From assembly GCF_037392515.1 (NCBI RefSeq), contig NW_027133910.1, positions 121,001-185,000 of the forward strand: DNA of 64,000 bases, written 5' to 3'. How positions within the stretch are numbered: the first letter of the stretch is position 1; the number at the start of each line of letters is the position of its first letter. This DNA comes from Haliotis asinina (Eukaryota; Mollusca; Gastropoda; Lepetellida; Haliotidae). The position numbers and the translations under genes are program-made. Shown piece after piece: positions 58,501-64,000 of the stretch. The notes below the pieces were generated by a model. That model was not told where the DNA came from. It was given only the letters and a program-made list of their open reading frames with translations, and searched no databases.

Positions 58501-61500
58501 ATTAACATTAACAACACTAAACTCTTCATTATCTTTACTCTCAGGACCCTGGACATCATCATCCTGGGGGCAGAAATGGATCGTGAAGTCCCCCAGAGGC
58601 ACTGACGACTGCCATGAAGACACTGCATGGACGGGAGGGACGATGGGCGACTGCCACCATACCGACTGAAGCCCATAAAGGCAAGTATATATGTATTAAC
58701 ATTAACTATTTCAAACACTAAACTCTTCATTATCTTTACTCTCAGGACCCTGGACATCATCATCCTGGGGGCAGAAATGGATCGTGAAGTCCCCCAGAGG
58801 CACTGACGACTGCCATGAAGACACTGCATGGACGGGAGGGACGATGGGCGACTGCCACCATACCGACTGAAGCCCATAAAGGCAAGTATATATGTATTAA
58901 CATTAACTATTTCAAACACTAAACTCTTCATTATCTTTACTCTCAGGACCCTGGACATCATCATCCTGGGGGCAGAAATGGATCGTGAAGTCCCCCAGAG
59001 GCACTGACGACTGCCATGAAGACACTGCATGGACGGGAGGGACGATGGGCGACTGCCACCATACCGACTGAAGCCCATAAAGGCAAGTATATATGTATTA
59101 ACATTAACTATTTCAAACACTAAACTCTTCATTATCTTTACTCTCAGGACCCTGGACATCATCATCCTGGGGGCAGAAATGGATCGTGAAGTCCCCCAGA
59201 GGCACTGACGACTGCCATGAAGACACTGCATGGACGGGAGGGACGATGGGCGACTGCCACCATACCGACTGAAGCCCATAAAGGCAAGTATATATGTATT
59301 AACATTAACTATTTCAAACACTAAACTCTTCATTATCTTTACTCTCAGGACCCTGGACATCATCATCCTGGGGCAGAAATGGATCGTGAAGTCCCCCAGA
59401 GGCACTGACGACTGCCATGAAGACACTGCATGGACGGGAGGGACGATGGGCGACTGCCACCATACCGACTGAAGCCCATAAAGGCAAGTATATATGTATT
59501 AACATTAACTATTTCAAACACTAAACTCTTCATTATCTTTACTCTCAGGACCCTGGACATCATCATCCTGGGGGCAGAAATGGATCGTGAAGTCCCCCAG
59601 AGGCACTGACGACTGCCATGAAGACACTGCATGGACGGGAGGGACGATGGGCGACTGCCACCATACCGACTGAAGCCCATAAAGGCAAGTATATATGTAT
59701 TAACATTAACTATTTCAAACACTAAACTCTTCATTATCTTTACTCTCAGGACCCTGGACATCATCATCCTGGGGGCAGAAATGGATCGTGAAGTCCCCCA
59801 GAGGCACTGACGACTGCCATGAAGACACTGCATGGACGGGAGGGACGATGGGCGACTGCCACCATACCGACTGAAGCCCATAAAGGCAAGTATATATGTA
59901 TTAACATTAACTATTTCAAACACTAAACTCTTCATTATCTTTACTCTCAGGACCCTGGACATCATCATCCTGGGGCAGAAATGGATCGTGAAGTCCCCCA
60001 GAGGCACTGACGACTGCCATGAAGACACTGCATGGACGGGAGGGACGATGGGCGACTGCCACCATACCGACTGAAGCCCATAAAGGCAAGTATATATGTA
60101 TTAACATTAACTATTTCAAACACTAAACTCTTCATTATCTTTACTCTCAGGACCCTGGACATCATCATCCTGGGGGCAGAAATGGATCGTGAAGTCCCCC
60201 AGAGGCACTGACGACTGCCATGAAGACACTGCATGGACGGGAGGGACGATGGGCGACTGCCACCATACCGACTGAAGCCCATAAAGGCAAGTATATATGT
60301 ATTAACATTAACTATTTCAAACACTAAACTCTTCATTATCTTACTCTCAGGACCCCTGGACATCATCATCCTGGGGCAGAAATGGATCGTGAAGTCCCCC
60401 AGAGGCACTGACGACTGCCATGAAGACACTGCATGGACGGGAGGGACGATGGGCGACTGCCACCATACCGACTGAAGCCCATAAAGGCAAGTATATATGT
60501 ATTAACATTAACTATTTCAAACACTAAACTCTTCATTATCTTTACTCTCAGGACCCTGGACATCATCATCCTGGGGGCAGAAATGGATCGTGAAGTCCCC
60601 CAGAGGCACTGACGACTGCCATGAAGACACTGCATGGACGGGAGGGACGATGGGCGACTGCCACCATACCGACTGAAGCCCATAAAGGCAAGTATATATG
60701 TATTAACATTAACTATTTCAAACACTAAACTCTTCATTATCTTTACTCTCAGGACCCTGGACATCATCATCCTGGGGGCAGAAATGGATCGTGAAGTCCC
60801 CCAGAGGCACTGACGACTGCCATGAAGACACTGCATGGACGGAGGGACGATGGCGACTGCCACCATACCGACTGAAGCCCATAAAGGCAAGTATATATGT
60901 ATTAACATTAACTATTTCAAACACTAAACTCTTCATTATCTTTACTCTCAGGACCCTGGACATCATCATCCTGGGGGCAGAAATGGATCGTGAAGTCCCC
61001 CAGAGGCACTGACGACTGCCATGAAGACACTGCATGGACGGGAGGGACGATGGGCGACTGCCACCATACCGACTGAAGCCCATAAAGGCAAGTATATATG
61101 TATTAACATTAACTATTTCAAACACTAAACTCTTCATTATCTTTACTCTCAGGACCCTGGACATCATCATCCTGGGGGCAGAAATGGATCGTGAAGTCCC
61201 CCAGAGGCACTGACGACTGCCATGAAGACACTGCATGGACGGGAGGGACGATGGGCGACTGCCACCATACCGACTGAAGCCCATAAAGGCAAGTATATAT
61301 GTATTAACATTAACTATTTCAAACACTAAACTCTTCATTATCTTTACTCTCAGGACCCTGGACATCATCATCCTGGGGCAGAAATGGATCGTGAAGTCCC
61401 CCAGAGGCAGTGACGACTGCCATGAAGACACTGCATGGACGGGAGGGACGATGGGCGACTGCCACCATACCGACTGAAGCCCATAAAGGCAAGTATATAT

Positions 61501-64000
61501 GTATTAACATTAACTATTTCAAACACTAAACTCTTCATTATCTTTACTCTCAGGACCCTGGACATCATCATCCTGGGGGCAGAAATGGATCGTGAAGTCC
61601 CCCAGAGGCAGTGACGACTGCCATGAAGACACTGCATGGACGGGAGGGACGATGGGCGACTGCCACCATACCGACTGAAGCCCATAAAGGCAAGTATATA
61701 TGTATTAACATTAACTATTTCAAACACTAAACTCTTCATTATCTTTACTCTCAGGACCCTGGACATCATCATCCTGGGGGCAGAAATGGATCGTGAAGTC
61801 CCCCAGAGGCAGTGACGACTGCCATGAAGACACTGCATGGACGGGAGGGACGATGGGCGACTGCCACCATACCGACTGAAGCCCATAAAGGCAAGTATAT
61901 ATGTATTAACATTAACTATTTCAACACTAAACTCTTCATTATCTTTACTCTCAGGACCCTGGACATCATCATCCTGGGGGCAGAAATGGATCGTGAAGTC
62001 CCCCAGAGGCAGTGACGACTGCCATGAAGACACTGCATGGACGGGAGGGACGATGGGCGACTGCCACCATACCGACTGAAGCCCATAAAGGCAAGTATAT
62101 ATGTATTAACATTAACTATTTCAAACACTAAACTCTTCATTATCTTTACTCTCAGGACCCTGGACATCATCATCCTGGGGGCAGAAATGGATCGTGAAGT
62201 CCCCAGAGGCAGTGACGACTGCCATGAAGACACTGCATGGACGGGAGGGACGATGGGCGACTGCCACCATACCGACTGAAGCCCATAAAGGCAAGTATAT
62301 ATGTATTAACATTAACTATTTCAAACACTAAACTCTTCATTATCTTTACTCTCAGGACCCTGGACATCATCATCCTGGGGGCAGAAATGGATCGTGAAGT
62401 CCCCCAGAGGCAAGTGACGACTGCCATGAAGACACTGCATGGACGGGAGGACGATGGGCGACTGCCACCATACCGACTGAAGCCCATAAAGGCAAGTATA
62501 TATGTATTAACATTAACTATTTCAAACACTAAACTCTTCATTATCTTTACTCTCAGGACCCTGGACATCATCATCCTGGGGGCAGAAATGGATCGTGAAG
62601 TCCCCCAGAGCAGTGACGACTGCCATGAAGACACTGCATGGACGGGAGGGACGATGGACGACTGCCACCATACCGACTGAAGCCCATAAAGGCAAGTATA
62701 TATGTATTAACATTAACTATTTCAAACACTAAACTCTTCAATATCTTTACTCTCAGGACCCTGGACATCATCATCCTGGGGCAGAAATGGATCGTGAAGT
62801 CCCCCAGAGACAGTGACGACTGCCATGAAGACACTGCATGGCGGGAGGGACGATGGGCGACTGCCACCATACCGACTGAAGCCCATAAAGGCAAGTATAT
62901 ATGTATTAACATTAACTATTTCAAACACTAAACTCTTCATTATCTTTACTCTCAGGACCCTGGACATCATCATCCTGGGGGCAGAAATGGATCGTGAAGT
63001 CCCCCAGAGGCAGTGACGACTGCCATGAAGACACTGCATGGACGGGAGGGACGATGGACGACTGCCACCATACCGACTGAAGCCCATAAAGGCAAGTATA
63101 TATGTATTAACATTAACTATTTCAAACACTAAACTCTTCATTATCTTTACTCTCAGGACCCTGGACATCATCATCCTGGGGGCAGAAATGGATCGTGAAG
63201 TCCCCCAGAGGCAGTGACGACTGCCATGAAGACACTGCATGGACGGGAGGGACGATGGCGACTGCCACCATACCGACTGAAGCCCATAAAGGCAAGTATA
63301 TATGTATTAACATTAACTATTTCAAACACTAAACTCTTCATTATCTTTACTCTCAGGACCCTGGACATCATCATCCTGGGGCAGAAATGGATCGTGAAGT
63401 CCCCCAGAGGCAGTGACGACTGCCATGAAGACACTGCATGGACGGGAGGGACGATGGCGACTGCCACCATACCGACTGAAGCCCATAAAGGCAAGTATAT
63501 ATGTATTAACATTAACTATTTCAAACACTAAACTCTTCATTATCTTTACTCTCAGGACCCTGGACATCATCATCCTGGGGCAGAAATGGATCGTGAAGTC
63601 CCCCAGAGGCAGTGACGACTGCCATGAAGACACTGCATGACGGGAGGGACGATGGTCGACTGCCACCATACCGACTGAAGCCCATAAAGGCAAGTATATA
63701 TGTATTAACATTAACTATTTCAAACCTAAACTCTTCATTATCTTTACTCTCAGGACCTTGGACATATCATCCTGGGGCAGAAATGGATCGTGAAGTCCCC
63801 AGAGGCAGTGACGACTGCCATGAAGACACTGCATGGACGGGAGGGGACGATGGGGCGACTGCCACCATACCGACTGAAGCCATAAAGGGCAAGTATATAT
63901 GGATTAACATTAATCTATTTCAAACACTAAACTCTTCATTATCTTTACTCTCAGGAACCTGGACATCATCATCCTTGGGGCAGAATGGATCGTGAGTCCC

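Larger units (their letters stand above)
40267..64000. repeat. 201-bp satellite array, about 118 units
   Basis: Units of exactly 201 bases (for example 'cagaaatggatcgtg' at 40285 and again at 40486) repeat to the end of the window. Units differ at a few recurrent sites: 'cactgac' or 'cagtgac', 'accctgg' or 'accatgg', 'gatgggc' or 'gatggac', 'gcatggac' or 'gcatgggc', 'ttcatta' or 'ttcaata', 'gatcgtg' or 'gatcttg'. Combinations of these recur at fixed multiples of 201, showing segmental duplication inside the array. From the first unit to 57070 I see no length-changing indel. Since 201 is divisible by three, one minus-strand frame stays open over about 8.4 and 8.6 kb; I regard these as artefacts of periodicity. 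No gene is supported. Confidence 0.97.

Noticed and set aside
40267..64000. CRISPR-like regular repeat structure
   Set aside because: The repeat is continuous with no unique spacers, and the unit is 201 bp in eukaryotic DNA.

Overview
The window is eukaryotic, non-coding-rich animal DNA. It holds spliced transposon genes, short interspersed elements with a tRNA-derived head, animal-type domains (TRIM RING/B-box/B30.2, GNAT) and four large tandem-repeat arrays. Two interspersed repeats resemble sequences I remember from abalone (Haliotis) genomic and microsatellite clones: a tRNA-head SINE with the core 'gccgcatttagcaatattcc', and a longer repeat with 'ctgaccacccgatcccgttag'. A vetigastropod mollusc is therefore my best guess. 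That rests on memory, not on a search.

Layout. 1-3236: a 72-bp tandem array, including a 1,582-bp internal duplication. 3240-5251: minus-strand pieces of an RLE-type non-LTR retrotransposon. 5855-6524: two SINE copies. 7122-12199: a PIF/Harbinger DNA transposon gene pair, with a three-exon transposase on plus and a Myb/SANT-like partner on minus. 12.8-18.4 kb: simple repeats, SINEs, a fossil Tc1-like transposase split by a SINE, an inverted SINE pair, and a partial GNAT acetyltransferase gene broken at a G24 run. 18.5-22.0 kb: a 22-bp minisatellite interrupted by a 5'-truncated non-LTR tail with a 121-bp flanking duplication. 21,993 to about 26.66 kb: a long, decayed I/Nimb-like non-LTR element. 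27.0-27.3 kb: a compound microsatellite. 27.55-31.06 kb (minus): a broken TRIM-like gene. 31.5-36.45 kb: a 42-bp minisatellite. The last two blocks lie between inverted copies of a dispersed repeat. 36.8-40.2 kb: sparse DNA with an endonuclease fragment. 40.27-64.0 kb: a 201-bp satellite of about 118 units that runs out of the window.

The only cooperating gene set is the Harbinger pair, where a transposase acts with a Myb-like DNA-binding partner. The two host-type genes (GNAT, TRIM) are interrupted by frameshifts and look partial, decayed or mis-sequenced. The very long open frames (2,796 and 2,864 codons) lie wholly inside the 201-bp satellite. They exist because 201 is divisible by three, and I do not annotate them as proteins. 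Single-base indels become frequent after about 57 kb and are densest at 62-64 kb, which suggests unpolished sequence near a contig end.
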